Shown: positions 1 to 10,331 of the stretch, one piece after another
How positions within the stretch are numbered: the first letter of the stretch is position 1
Layout of the letters: the number at the start of each line of letters is the position of its first letter
NCBI GenBank assembly: GCA_963920575.1
Contig: OY986967.1
Span: forward strand, 24,879,648 to 24,943,647
Reading direction: 5' to 3'
Length of the DNA stretch: 64,000 bases
From: Narthecium ossifragum
Taxonomy: Eukaryota; Streptophyta; Magnoliopsida; Dioscoreales; Nartheciaceae
Translations under genes and position numbers: made by a program
The notes under the pieces: model-generated
Told to the model about the DNA's origin: nothing
The model's database searches: none
The model's input: only the letters and a program-made list of their open reading frames with translations

Positions 1-111
1 GCATTTAACAAGCTCCAAATCTACAAAGAATCTACTAGTGTATATATAGATGTGTACGAAGTCTCACCAAATCAACCCAAGACCCTCACCCAACGACGGC
101 CAGAAAAAAAA

Positions 112-1480
112 ATGGAGTCAACATGGCTTGTTCTTCTCCCATTCCTCCTCTCCGCAGCTCTGTCGATACTCCCTTCACCATTGCAATGCCTCAAACTCAA
201 GATGATTCATAGAGACTCCATCCACTCCCCACTCTATCTAGGAAACCTGACCCAAAACCAGATGTTGCAGCGGCTCTTGAACCATGACCATGCTCGCATC
301 CAGCTCTACAAAGCTGTATACTCACCAACCAAGGCCCGGGCACCAGTCAGGTATCTTCTTCCACACACCTTCCTTGTGGAGGTCTCTGTCGGTACACCTC
401 TATCCGAACGATACCGAAAGACATACTACCTAGTGATGGACATAGCTGCAGACCTAACATGGATGCAATGCCAGCCATGCAGGCATTGCTGGCCGCAAAC
501 CACACCTATCTACGATGGCTCCAGCACCATTGCCTATCTCCAATGCAACCACCCCCATTGCAACACAAATAAAAAAGGATGGCGCTGTGTCGATGACCAG
601 TGCCACTACAAATCCACCCCACCCCCCGGTTCGAGAATGAGAAGTAGGGGCGTCCTTGTCTCTGACACCTTCGGCTTCTCCTCTAACATTCCCCATCAAA
701 TAGAGTCTGTTCCTAGCCTCACATTCGGGTGCGGCGATAAGAACGAACCCAGCTATATGCAGACTCAAATAGCAGGCAAGGTTGGCCTAGGTGTGGAGAG
801 GACCTCTCTGGCAAGCCAAATGGGCAACCGTTTCTCTTATTGTATCCCGCCATTCATCAACAGCACGCAGCCGCCAAGCATTTTGAAGCTCGGTGACGAT
901 GCCATCCTCCAAGGGAGCGAAGTGAAGACTATCCCATTTAGCGTATATGAGGTTGCTCCCCAGTATCTTCTTGATCTAGAAGACGTCAGTGTTGCAGGCC
1001 GGCGTCTCGGATTCCCAAAAGGCGCATTCTCTCTTCATGGTGATCAATATAACGATACGAGGGGAGGGCTTGTCATCGACCCATCAATGTCGTACTCCCA
1101 GTTTGCAAGCGGCGCTGGCGGCACCTATGGACTATGAGAGGATCATGCATGCGTTCGAGGACTACTTCCGACCATTCCATTTGCAAAAAGCAAACGATAC
1201 TAAACTGATGACAGGTTTCGACTTATGCTACCATATACCAAGAGATGGGCTAATCGAATTCCCCAACATGACTTTGCATTTTAGGAACAAGGTCGACCTC
1301 ATTCTTCCCCAAGAAAATGTGGTGAAAGTATTATATGAGACCAATTTTTGTGTGGCAATACATGGCGAGGAAGCGTCGAATATCCTCGGAGGACATCAAC
1401 AAAACAATTATCGGTTCTCGTTTGACCACAACAAGAGAGAATTGTCCTTCACGCGTGCAGACTGCTTTCAGCATGTGTGA
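112..1480 (+). pseudogene. Aspartic protease A (nepenthesin/CND41-like), frameshifted
   Basis: The chosen start is the ATG at 112, which begins a hydrophobic signal peptide (MESTWLVLLPFLL...). The family N-terminal block LKMIHRDSIHSPLYLGNLT follows, as in the other copies in this window. The open frame runs to a stop at 1137. The homologous C-terminal lobe (YERIMHAFEDYF to SFTRADCFQHV) continues in the +2 frame to 1480, so there is a frameshift near 1105-1137. The first active-site tetrad, DTGS in active A1 proteases, reads D-I-A-A (VMDIAADLTW), and the second, DSG[TS], reads D-P-S-M. Both catalytic Asp remain but the loop residues are lost. The Cys-rich nepenthesin insert (QCQPCRHCW...CNHPHCN) is preserved. 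Active members are secreted or vacuolar endopeptidases. This copy is probably a pseudogene; a non-catalytic product is less likely because of the frameshift. Confidence 0.85.
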
Positions 1481-2987
1481 AGGTAATTAATTGTGATCGT
1501 ATGTTCAGGTCTCTGGAATGTTTCCGTCGACTGAAATAATTAGTTGAATGGCTCTCAATTTAAAATGACAAATTTCCTAGTGTTAAGCTTATATATTGTG
1601 TGAAATTTTTTTATCTTTTTTATTTGATTAGATAAGCTCGAAAGCTAGGTTTATAATGTTTACAAGATGTGGGCATTCAGGTGACAGGAACAGCAGCTAA
1701 TTCCTTCGTTTGGATGTTTAAGTCGTCACTTTAAGGTTCAGACACTTGTCATTTTATCTGCCCTCGGTTTGGTTCATGGGGTTGAATAACGGCTTTTGTT
1801 TTGCCCTCCATTTGGGTCATTGGCTTTGAGTCTGATGCAGCATGATTTGGGCCTTCCACGAATAAACTCCAACAAAAGAATGGTGGCTAGCTTGCAAGCC
1901 TCCATTCTTTATGACTTCCTCACAATCTACATAACTTAATTTGCATAGCTTAATTGAGTCGAGCCAACTGTACCATGCTGGCTTTCCAGGTCAGACCGGA
2001 CTGCACACCTGACCTTCATTATGGATGCGGCCTGTGGACTTACTGAAGTAATAGACTAATATGCCTCTTAACACCAGACTTCCCGCCTGTGGCCTTCAGG
2101 AGTTCTCTATGACCTCATTCAAGCACAGATGATCTCGAGTCCAGGTTTCGAGAATTGATTCTAGCATTCCACGGCCTGCTAGGGTGATCGTGGGCTTATG
2201 TCATTGGAGATGAGGCCCATATTGTATCGTATTGATTCAAAGATGCTGTTATGGTTATTGTAGGCTTACGTCATTGGAGATCAGGCCCAAACGAAGTGAT
2301 TAAAACCAACGAATGAAGGAGTAATCTATAATGCAGGCCACCAACTTTCACATCGATCGGCACAAGCAAATTAAATCCAGTGCATATATAAAGGCAAACA
2401 ATTAAGTAAAGATCCACTAAAGTTCAAGAGAGAATACATAAGAGGCTTTTAAAACGGGCCCATATCGTATATCTTTGCTGCAGGCCCAAACGAAGTACTT
2501 TTTAAAACGGGCCCATATCGTACCATGTTGATTCAAAGCTCCTTTTGGTATATGGGCCATCTTTAATTATTCGTAGCCCAAACGAAGAACTTCTTAAAAC
2601 CAATAAATAAAGGGCTAATCTCTGCACTATGCTGCAGGTCACCAACTTTGACATCGGCACAAGCAAAATTCAGTGCATGTATAAAGGCAACAAATAAACT
2701 AATGATCTACAGAGAGAGAACACTGTATAGTGTTTTTGATAATTAATTTAAGTCCAAGGGCTGAGGCTAAACAAAGCAAACAAAGAAACAGAACAAAAAC
2801 AGAGCAAGGAAAACAAAGAGAAGAAGAAAACAGAGATATAATACCGCGTCACTGAAAAGATCACAAAAATTATACGCTTTTATTTTTCAATTAATTCAAG
2901 TATAGATCCAATAAGCTATAGAAAGAGAATACTGTGTGTGTGTGTCACTGAAAAGATCATACATAAGATAGGCTTTTATTTTCCAGA
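1481..2987. other. Intergenic region with duplicated promoter-like segment
   Basis: No coding sequence seen. A segment of roughly 120 bp around 2295-2420 (accaacgaatgaagg to TATATAAAGGC) recurs, diverged, at about 2590-2710 (accaataaataaaggg to TGTATAAAGGC). Both copies have a TATA-like box and the CATCGxxGGCACAAGCAAA motif. A 'taaaacgggcccatatcgta' phrase also occurs twice (about 2450 and 2500). A further internal repeat 'cactgaaaagatca' occurs at 2850 and 2946. It looks like a duplicated protease-type promoter between genes A and B. Confidence 0.5.
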
Positions 2988-3422
2988 TCATACATCTAAG
3001 CTGCAGTCTTCCTTAGCATAAGACAGGCTTTTCTTCTGCAGATCATACGAGAAGCGGTAATTGTGCTGCTGATGCATCCCGAATTTGTTTGTTTTCCGCC
3101 CTTCCAGGATCGCTACGCAGAATGTATTCTTATCAACATATACAACCCCGGGTCCATCGATGACAAGGCCCTTACCGTCCTCAAAATGGAGTGTCATCTT
3201 GGGATATTGATTTGCGTTGAAACCATCATCATCATCAGGTAGCATGTAACACATCTGGAATTCTGAGCCTGGCAAGCTGGTTTTTTTTAGCTTCATCGGC
3301 CCGAAGTATTGTATGAACGCCGTTTTGAGCGTAGCGTCGATGTCCGGCGTGAATTTCGAGACGTGCACCCCGAGTCGATCAGGAAGCCGCCGATTAGATA
3401 CTTGCCCTCCTTCTTTGCCTTG

Positions 3423-3632
3423 CTGTTTGGTATCGGAACAAGAAAAGTGGCAATAAGAGATTTTGGGGTTAGAAAAAGTGAGAATAAAGTAATAATGATT
3501 ACTTAGAATAAAAAAAATAGAATGATAATAGTAATAATTACTTGGAATAAGAAAAAGTAGAATGAGAATAAATATTTGAGAATAAGTATGGGAATAAGGG
3601 GTTATTCCCCCTCTTATTCCCACACCAAACAG
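3423..3632. mobile_element. MITE-like insert with imperfect terminal inverted repeats
   Basis: Starts CTGTTTGGTATCGGAA and ends TTCCCACACCAAACAG, which is the inverse of the start with two mismatches. The interior is AT-rich with repeated 'gaataa' words. It sits exactly where protease B loses homology between its GDD block and its C-terminal lobe. I do not see a clean target-site duplication, so the superfamily is unassigned. Confidence 0.65.
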
Positions 3633-3791
3633 GTAGTAAGTGTTTGCTGTTAATGCTTATGTCTTGCAAAAGAAGATAGTACTGAGAGTTCAGCAGGTAG
3701 GAGAATCGGCTATCGAAGGAGATGGTCTTAGCTATGGCCCTGCGGGGAATAGCGGCGTCGTCGCCGAACTTCAAGAATCCCGGTCGTTGCG

Positions 3792-4415
3792 TGGCACAGG
3801 ATAAACGTGGATCTCTCATGGGGAGAGATAACCGACCTCTCTATGGGAGAGACAATCAGATTTCTCAACAGGAGAAAACAACCCTAATTCTCATTCATCA
3901 ATAATGACCATTACAAACCCTAAACCTCTTTTTATATGTTAAGGAGAGACCAACTCATACATGGACTCAAACATGAATTAACTCAATCCAAATAACTAAA
4001 CCCGGAATTCAAAGAGGAGAAAACCGACTAGAAATAAGAAACTTACTAAAAATAGAAAGACTGATAACATGCCTAAAAAGAAAAGTTTTGCATAAAAATG
4101 GAAATTTAGGGCATAAGGAGAGGGAATCTGGCGATTTGAGGCCCCAGGTCATGGAAAGATCTTTGATCTCCGATGATTCTTGTCCGGCTCGTCAAGGCCA
4201 TCGAAACAGCTGGTCACACACCCCGATCGGACATCGGGGTCGAAAGTTATGCCCATCCGACGGTCACGATCGAAAGGGGATCTGAGTCGGACGGATGGAA
4301 TCCGAATGCGACCGGATCGCCTCTGAGTCGGACGAATGGAATCCGAATGCGACCGGATCGCCTAGGATGCCTCTCCGGGTCGGGCTCAGCCAGGTCTAGG
4401 CTTGGTCCTGCATCA
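3792..4415 (-). mobile_element. Solo LTR, copy 1 of 'protease-B' LTR family
   Basis: On the plus strand it begins TGGCACAGG and ends CCTGCATCA. It is flanked by the 5 bp TSD TTGCG (3787-3791 and 4416-4420). Relative C at about 9110 shows the uninterrupted site. It matches copies at 4637-5248 and 5711-6280. It contains a 41 bp tandem duplication (4281-4321, 4322-4362) absent from the others. No internal coding domain accompanies it, so it is a solo LTR. Orientation follows the TATA/AATAAA order clearest in copy 3. Confidence 0.88.
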
Positions 4416-4636
4416 TTGCGTGGGACTGACGTATTTAAGTGAGGCAGGAGCTGATCCTTCTTGACCTCAACTGCATGGCCATGGATGACGTCTCCCCATT
4501 GAGCCCCATTATACCTGCAACCTGTTCAGGGAACCTGAATTTTCGGTTGTCATGACCACAATGGAAGCTTATGCGTTCCACGAATTCTTGCCCGCGACCT
4601 GAACGAGAGGTGAAGCCAAAGGTTTCGAAGGCCATT

Positions 4637-5248
4637 TGGCGCACGGTGGGCGTGAAAGAATAGCCTCTCGATGGGAGAGACCACCGTTCTCTATGTGGGA
4701 GAGAAAATCAGAATTCTCAATAGAAAAAAACTACTCAAAACTTCATTAATTAAAAACTGATTGAATTACGAACCCCAAACTCCTTTTATAGAATAAAGAG
4801 AGACCAACTTACAGATGAGCTCAAATTAGGAATTAAACTCAAACTCAATCACTAATGAACCAATCCCGAAATTAAGAAACAAGGAAACGACTAGAAATAG
4901 GAAAACCTGCTAAAAATAGTAAAGGCCGATAACCTGTCTAAAAAGGAAAGATTTACACTAAAATGGATTTTTAGGCCATAAAGAAAACGAATCTGGATCT
5001 TTGGAGGCCCAGGTCATGGAGAGATCGAAGATCTCCGAAGAGTCTTGTAGAGCTCGTCGAGGCGGTCGAAACGGCTGGTCACACGCCCCGATCGGACACC
5101 ATGGCCAGAAGTTATGCCCATCCGATGCTCACGATCGTATGGAGATCATCTGAGTTGGACTGAGGGAATTCGAATACAACCTGAACGCCTAAGGAGTCTC
5201 TCTAGATTGGACTCAGCCATGTCTGGATCTGAAATTGGTCATGGATCA
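4637..5248 (-). mobile_element. Solo LTR, copy 2 of 'protease-B' LTR family
   Basis: Begins TGGCGCACGG and ends CATGGATCA on the plus strand, flanked by the 5 bp TSD CCATT (4632-4636 and 5249-5253). Homologous along its length to copy 1, same orientation, with substitutions throughout. Interrupts protease B between its Cys-rich segment and its middle block. Confidence 0.88.
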
Positions 5249-5710
5249 CCATTTGACCGTGGAGGTGGCTGGTTGAGCATATTTGGCCTTGTAGTGGCAT
5301 TTCTTTTTAATGCACTCCCAACCGTGATCTCTTTGGCGCCAGCTGGGACAAAAATCATCAGTGCAGTGGTCATAGACAAAAGGTGCTTGATTCCAAGGGG
5401 TCGAAGGCGGGGGGATTTTGAGCCCAGCAGTGCCTACACTCCCTTGCACTGCATCCAGACCAAGCTGCTCCCAGTGTCCATGGCCAGGAGGTAGTTGCCC
5501 GGCAGCCTGTTCTTTTGCTTTGGTGTGCCGATGGCGATCTCCACCAAGTAGAGGGACTTTATAGCCCGAACATGAGGATGGACAGCAAGCTGCGTCTCGT
5601 TGTAGTTGGGCGTCGGCGAGAGAGTGGCGCCGCCCGGCTGCTCGTCAAGGTATTCCATTCGAGCTATGGAGTTGTTGTGTAGGCGTTGGAGGATTTGTTC
5701 ACCAGTGAGG

Positions 5711-6280
5711 TGATGCAAGACAAGAAGCCGAGCAAGTTGACCTCACAGAGGAGGCTGAACCAGTGAGGGTTCTAAGGCGGTTGGAACGCATCCGGTTTCC
5801 GTCAGTCCGAATCAGGTCTCCGGACGATCGTGGCCGACAGAGGGGCGTAGCTTTTGATCACGGTGTCTGATCGGGGCGTATGAGGTGTCAAGATGATCCC
5901 CCATTACCAAAGGCATCTCGAGTCCAAAATCCTTCGTTTGATGCCCGAAAATTCAGTTTTTAGTCGAACTTTCCTTATTTGGCGGTTTTTCCTTAGTTAG
6001 AACTTTCCATATTTGGCAATTTCTTTTTTCCTAGTTTCGGAATTAGTTTGATTAAAAGTTTGATTGTGGATTAGTTGCTATTTTATGCAGTTTGAGTCCA
6101 TCTGTAAGTGGGTATCTCCTTAGTCTATAAAAAGAGTTTTAGGGTTTGTATTTGAATAGTTTTTTATTAATAAAGTTTAGAGTAGTTTTCTCATTTTGAG
6201 AATTCTGGTTTTCACTCCCATAGAGAGGACGGTCGTCTCTCTCGACGAGAGGCTCTTCTTTTCACGCTCACCCTGCGCCA
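5711..6280 (+). mobile_element. Solo LTR, copy 3 of 'protease-B' LTR family
   Basis: Begins TGATGCAAGACAA and ends CCCTGCGCCA, the reverse complement of copies 1 and 2. Flanking pentamers are TGAGG (5706-5710) and TGAGA (6281-6285), a TSD with one mismatch; gene D has GTGAGATT at this site. A TATA box (ctataaaaagag, about 6125) followed by AATAAAG (about 6172) gives the LTR polarity as plus. Interrupts the N-terminal region of protease B. Confidence 0.85.
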
Positions 6281-6345
6281 TGAGATTCCCGAGGTAGAGC
6301 GGAGAGTAGATAGAGTCGCGGTGGATCATTCTCAGCTGCAGCGCC

Positions 6346-8513
6346 TGTAGGTTTCAAGAAGCTTGTATATAGACATTAATGTTGCTATTACGTAATATGC
6401 ATGCATGCATATCTTCTTCTTTTTTTTGAAATTAAGCCAGAGGCTTAAGAAAGCAAAACATAGATAATAGAAGCTACAACTCAGACACCCATTGCATGCA
6501 TGCATATCGAGTGGTACGTATGTGGGTTTCATTACTCACCAAGGAGGAGGTGGCCGCAACGTGGAGCAGCGTGCCTGCCCACAACATGACCATGGCACTT
6601 TGTGAGAAGGCAGCTGCTTCTCGCACCCCATCTGACACAACCCTCGTTTTCCCCTTATGCCCCCCCCCCTCCCTACTCAAATTTGTAAAAAAAAAAAAAA
6701 AGTATAAAAATATGGATCAAAATAAAAACTATATAAATGAAATAACAAAAATACTAACAGTTAAAAAATGCATTATGTTTTGTGAAAAGCCTCCGAAGCT
6801 AATATTGATTTAGCCATGTTTAGGAAAGAGTACATGCAACAATACACAAAAAAAGATAAACACAAAAATATATAAAAATACAAATTCTAATTTTTACATT
6901 TTTATATTTTTAAATTTGGAAATTTAAAATTTTTTACTATTTGAAATTTGAAATTTTTACGATTTATATTTTAAATTTTGAAGTTTTTACAATTTAAAAT
7001 TTGAAATATCTACGATTTGAATAAAATTTTGACATTTTTACTATTTAAAATTTTAATAATTTCAATTTTGAAAATTTGAAATTTTACGATTTGAAATTTG
7101 AATTTTTAAATTTCTATGATTTGAAATTTGAAATTTTTATGATTTGAATTTTGAAATTTTGAATTAAACAAAAGAGAAGAAAAAAAGAAACGAAAAAAAG
7201 AAACACAAGGGTATAAGAGTAAAGGTCAGGGGGACAAGGGGGGTAGGAGGGGTGGGGAGAAGCAATTTACTTGTGAGAAGGACCCCATGATGGCATCGGA
7301 GAATAAAATTTTGGATAAATAACACGTTATTATTATATAATTTAAAAAATGTTCAGTTTGGATCCCGTGTTTTAAAACCGCTCAATGAGCGGAATTTGAA
7401 GAGAGGAATCAAGGACTTGGGGCATGGTTGGAGAGCATTCATGGCTAGCTGTGTATATATATATATAGATGAAGCCAGAGATCAATGAGCGGAATTTGGA
7501 GAGAGGAATCAACTAAAGAGATTGCGTGCTAAGTAAGTGTTAAGAAAGTTGAACTTCACCATTATCTCCAACTGCACACCTCGAAGCTGTTGCATATTAT
7601 TTTCATCTCAAATTATGCATGTTTGGTTATACTTATGACAGAAGTTTCATTTCAAATTAACCATACATATGTTGTTTGTTTCATGATGCCAATAAAACCA
7701 AAACCGCCTAATTGCACCATTACCTAGTTTGATAAATTTTTGAAAGTGGTATTATAGCAAGTCATGTGCATTATTCTAGTTTGATGATTTTTTGAAAGGT
7801 GAGGTCCACTACATACATAGAGCAACGACATCTCATGAACATGAATTGTGATAAAGATCTAACGATTGACGAGACCTTAGGGAAGTTGAGGTTATTTAGT
7901 GTTCACTTTAGAGATGTTAACTTTCCACATATACCTATTAGCTTGATTTGATCATCTAAATACTTATTCACATGACTTTCTATAATACCACTTTTTGTTC
8001 GGAAAAATTAAACTCGTATGCTATAATACCACTTGTCAAACAACTAGTTATATTGAATCATGTGGACTTGAGGTTGTTACACAATTAAACAAGCTAAGTG
8101 ATCCGCTTGGTTACCAAGGTAGTAAGTGATGAGAGTATCTATGTTAAGTTATTTGTTTGACTTTTGTGTGATTGAATTGGTATATTCATTGTTTCTCATC
8201 TTAACAATAGCTAGTGAACTCTTTCATTTATAGTTTCACCGCTTTTAATTTGAACCCTTCATGTTAATCTGGCTCTGATACCATGAAAAAATAAAATAAG
8301 ATAGTCGAGACTTTGTGGAGATTCAACGGTCACAACATCATGCCCTACTCCATAAATTCTACATGAATCATAAATTTCATCAAATAGAAAAATAATCCTG
8401 GACTACAATTCATTTGCCACATTAGCTTCGATTGTGCCTATGTCAACAAGTTCTTCAAACTTCCAAAAGCGTTGTTACTCTAAGCCCTCCTTGGCGAGCA
8501 TGTTGATTCTCCG
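6346..8513. other. AT-rich intergenic, no gene seen
   Basis: Contains (GCAT)n runs near 6398 and 6493, a poly-A run at about 6688, and about 300 bp of degenerate AT-rich minisatellite built on 'gatttgaaatttgaaattt' (about 6885-7165). There is a purine-rich tract (7165-7255) and a 27 bp direct repeat (atgagcggaatttg.agagaggaatcaa) at about 7385 and 7485 flanking a (TA)n stretch. No supported reading frame. Confidence 0.5.
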
Positions 8514-9360
8514 AACTTGCCAAAAATAGTAAAATTCAAAATTTGCTAAAAATAGTAACTTTGTGTTCCAAATCATACATGAAGCGGTAGTTATTATGGT
8601 GGTGCATCCTGAATATGTTTTTCCTCTCTTCCAAATATTATTGTTACGCAGAATATTTTGATTTTTTTTCAACATATGCTACGTCAGGTCCTTTGATGAC
8701 ATGATCCTTCCCGTTGTCAAAATGGAGGAGGGTTATGCTGTTATATGTGCCGAAATTACCTCCACGAGGTAACTTGTAACATATCTGGGAGTTGAAGTCT
8801 TTCAATTTGGTTCTTTTGGGCTTGAATGGCGCAAAGTACTGTATGAAGCCTTTCATGAGTCTAGCATGATGGTCGTTCATGAAGGTGGAAAATGTGCTCC
8901 CTGAGTCTATGAGGAAGCCACCGATATGATGATATATTTACGTACCCTCCTTCTTTGGCTTAAACGAGCCGGGGGTGCAAGCGTCGGCCACCAATGCTTA
9001 TATATCCTACAAACCAAGATAATACTGAGAGGATGAGAAGCCCACGAAGAAGATGATCTTGGCCCTGGACGGGGGGACAGCGGCGTCATCGTCGACGAAC
9101 TTTAAGAAGCCCGGTCGTTGCGTGGGATTCACATATTAATTTAGAAGAGGCAGTAGTTGAATCTGGTCGATTTCAGCTGCCTCGCCATGGATGACGACGG
9201 CTTCCCCTTGAGACCTATCACCCTTGTTGATAGTGGCCACACCCGGGGCTAGGATAATATCTACTTTATTTCCCAAATTTGCTTTGAATTTAGTAATTTT
9301 TGATAAATTTTCAAATTTCCATTTTAGGTAAATTTATGAATGTACTATTTTTGGCAAGTT
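8514..9360. repeat. 18 bp perfect inverted repeat enclosing protease C remnant
   Basis: AACTTGCCAAAAATAGTA at 8514-8531 is exactly inverted at 9343-9360. A weaker third version (aaacttgctgaaaatagta) lies near 9715. Inner flanks are AT-rich 'aaatttgc' words on both sides. The arms bracket the truncated protease. Confidence 0.55.
8565..9240 (-). pseudogene. Aspartic protease C, C-terminal remnant
   Basis: Minus-strand blocks homologous to the other proteases occur in order: VIGLKGKPSSSMARQLKSTR (about 9225), the KKPGF..FVDDDA block (about 9100), LMKGFIQYFAPFKPKR then ITLLHFDNGKDHVIKGPDVAYV (8860-8670), and a final HHHNNYRFMYDL-like segment near 8590. Several frame changes separate them. Everything N-terminal of the VIGL block, including the first catalytic Asp, is missing. 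It is the closest relative of gene B and shows B's pre-insertion sequence at the TTGCG site. Non-functional. Confidence 0.8.
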
Positions 9361-10331
9361 TGGGACATCTCAAATTTCTTACTAGAGTAGCGTCGGCCAC
9401 TTGGGCGCGAGGAAAAACCTGCTTATACATTAAACATTAAAGGTTTGTTTGGATTGAAGATAAGTACATGTTTATGCATCCAAACACTTTTCTCTAAATT
9501 CTACATAACTTCTTTTGATAGTTGCATAACTTTTACTTTATCCACTATACAAATTTATCATATTCCTAAATTCTGTATTGAGATAAAGTTTGTTATGAGC
9601 TAAAACCATGCTAGTTTCTAGCTTTTATAAAAACTAATAAAAAGCAAAAAAGAAGAAGAAGTCAATCATCATCTCTGGACACTTCTCTTAGTAAGAGATT
9701 CGAGAGAATTTAAACTTGCTGAAAATAGTATAACCCAAAATTTACCTTAAATGGCAAATTCGAGGAAACCTTGGGAAAGTAAATTAGATTTTGCCTTAAA
9801 AATGCTAGAATTGACAAAATCTAATTCCTAGCTGCCATCATAGAGAGAGATATCAATGCAACAAAAATATCCTCTTTAGATTGTCATTCTTAAAAAGAGA
9901 TATCAACATTCAACAATAATCTAATAACACTGCTAGCCACGGAAGAAAAAAAAGAAGCGCACAGAAAAGAAGGAAAAAAAAAACAACAACGACAATTCTC
10001 AACCCAGCGTGTGTATGTGTGTTTGATAGATGGTTTCAACAATATCCGGATCCATGCTTTGGACATACTCAAAACATATATATATGCACTCGAGTTTCTT
10101 CAACCTTCATGTCATCGGACAATCTTATTAGGTAAGATATAAGATATCTCAACCAAAATCCACTTTGATACTACAGTCCCCGTTTGGATTGAGGATAAAT
10201 ATGCATAAATTACATTCATGCATCCAAACATTTATCTCTAAATTCTACATAGCTATATTTGATACATACATAATTTTTATTTTATCCACTATGCCAACTT
10301 ATAATATCTTCAATCCAAACATGCCCTACAT
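9361..10331. other. Intergenic with two related MITEs
   Basis: At 10182-10320 an element has perfect 11 bp terminal inverted repeats (GTTTGGATTGA / TCAATCCAAAC). A related but right-truncated copy starts at 9447 (GTTTGGATTGAAGATAA) and shares 'tgcatccaaacanttntctctaaattctacata' in pieces. The remainder is AT-rich, with a 'taacccaaaatttacc' segment near 9735 resembling the repeat arms around gene C. No coding region. Confidence 0.6.
10182..10320. mobile_element. MITE with 11 bp perfect inverted repeats
   Basis: Starts GTTTGGATTGA and ends TCAATCCAAAC, 139 bp, non-coding. It lies just downstream of the stop codon of gene D, so it probably falls in that gene's 3' UTR or flank. Similar ends occur at 9447 and at 47273-47448. 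Confidence 0.65.

Larger units (their letters stand above)
2988..6345 (-). pseudogene. Aspartic protease B, fragmented by four insertions
   Basis: Read on the minus strand, homologous pieces appear in the correct order: MIHRDSIYSPLYLGNL (about 6332-6285); the first lobe with an intact DTGS (LLAMDTGSSLVWMQCK, in 5705-5434); a Cys-rich segment (to about 5249); the middle block with GIMGLNGE (4631-4435); the GFLKFGDDAA block (3786-3633); and the C-terminal lobe ending FSYDLQKKSLSYAKEDCSLDV (3422-2988). The gaps between pieces are foreign DNA: three solo LTRs (5711-6280, 4637-5248, 3792-4415), each with its own TSD, and a MITE-like insert (3423-3632). The signal peptide is not recognisable and several frame shifts exist, so it is dead. 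The retained DTGS indicates that an active ancestor was broken by insertion. Confidence 0.88.

Noticed and set aside
52..111. Upstream extension of protease A from a GTG
   Set aside because: No ATG; the hydrophilic extension would precede a good signal peptide that starts at ATG 112.
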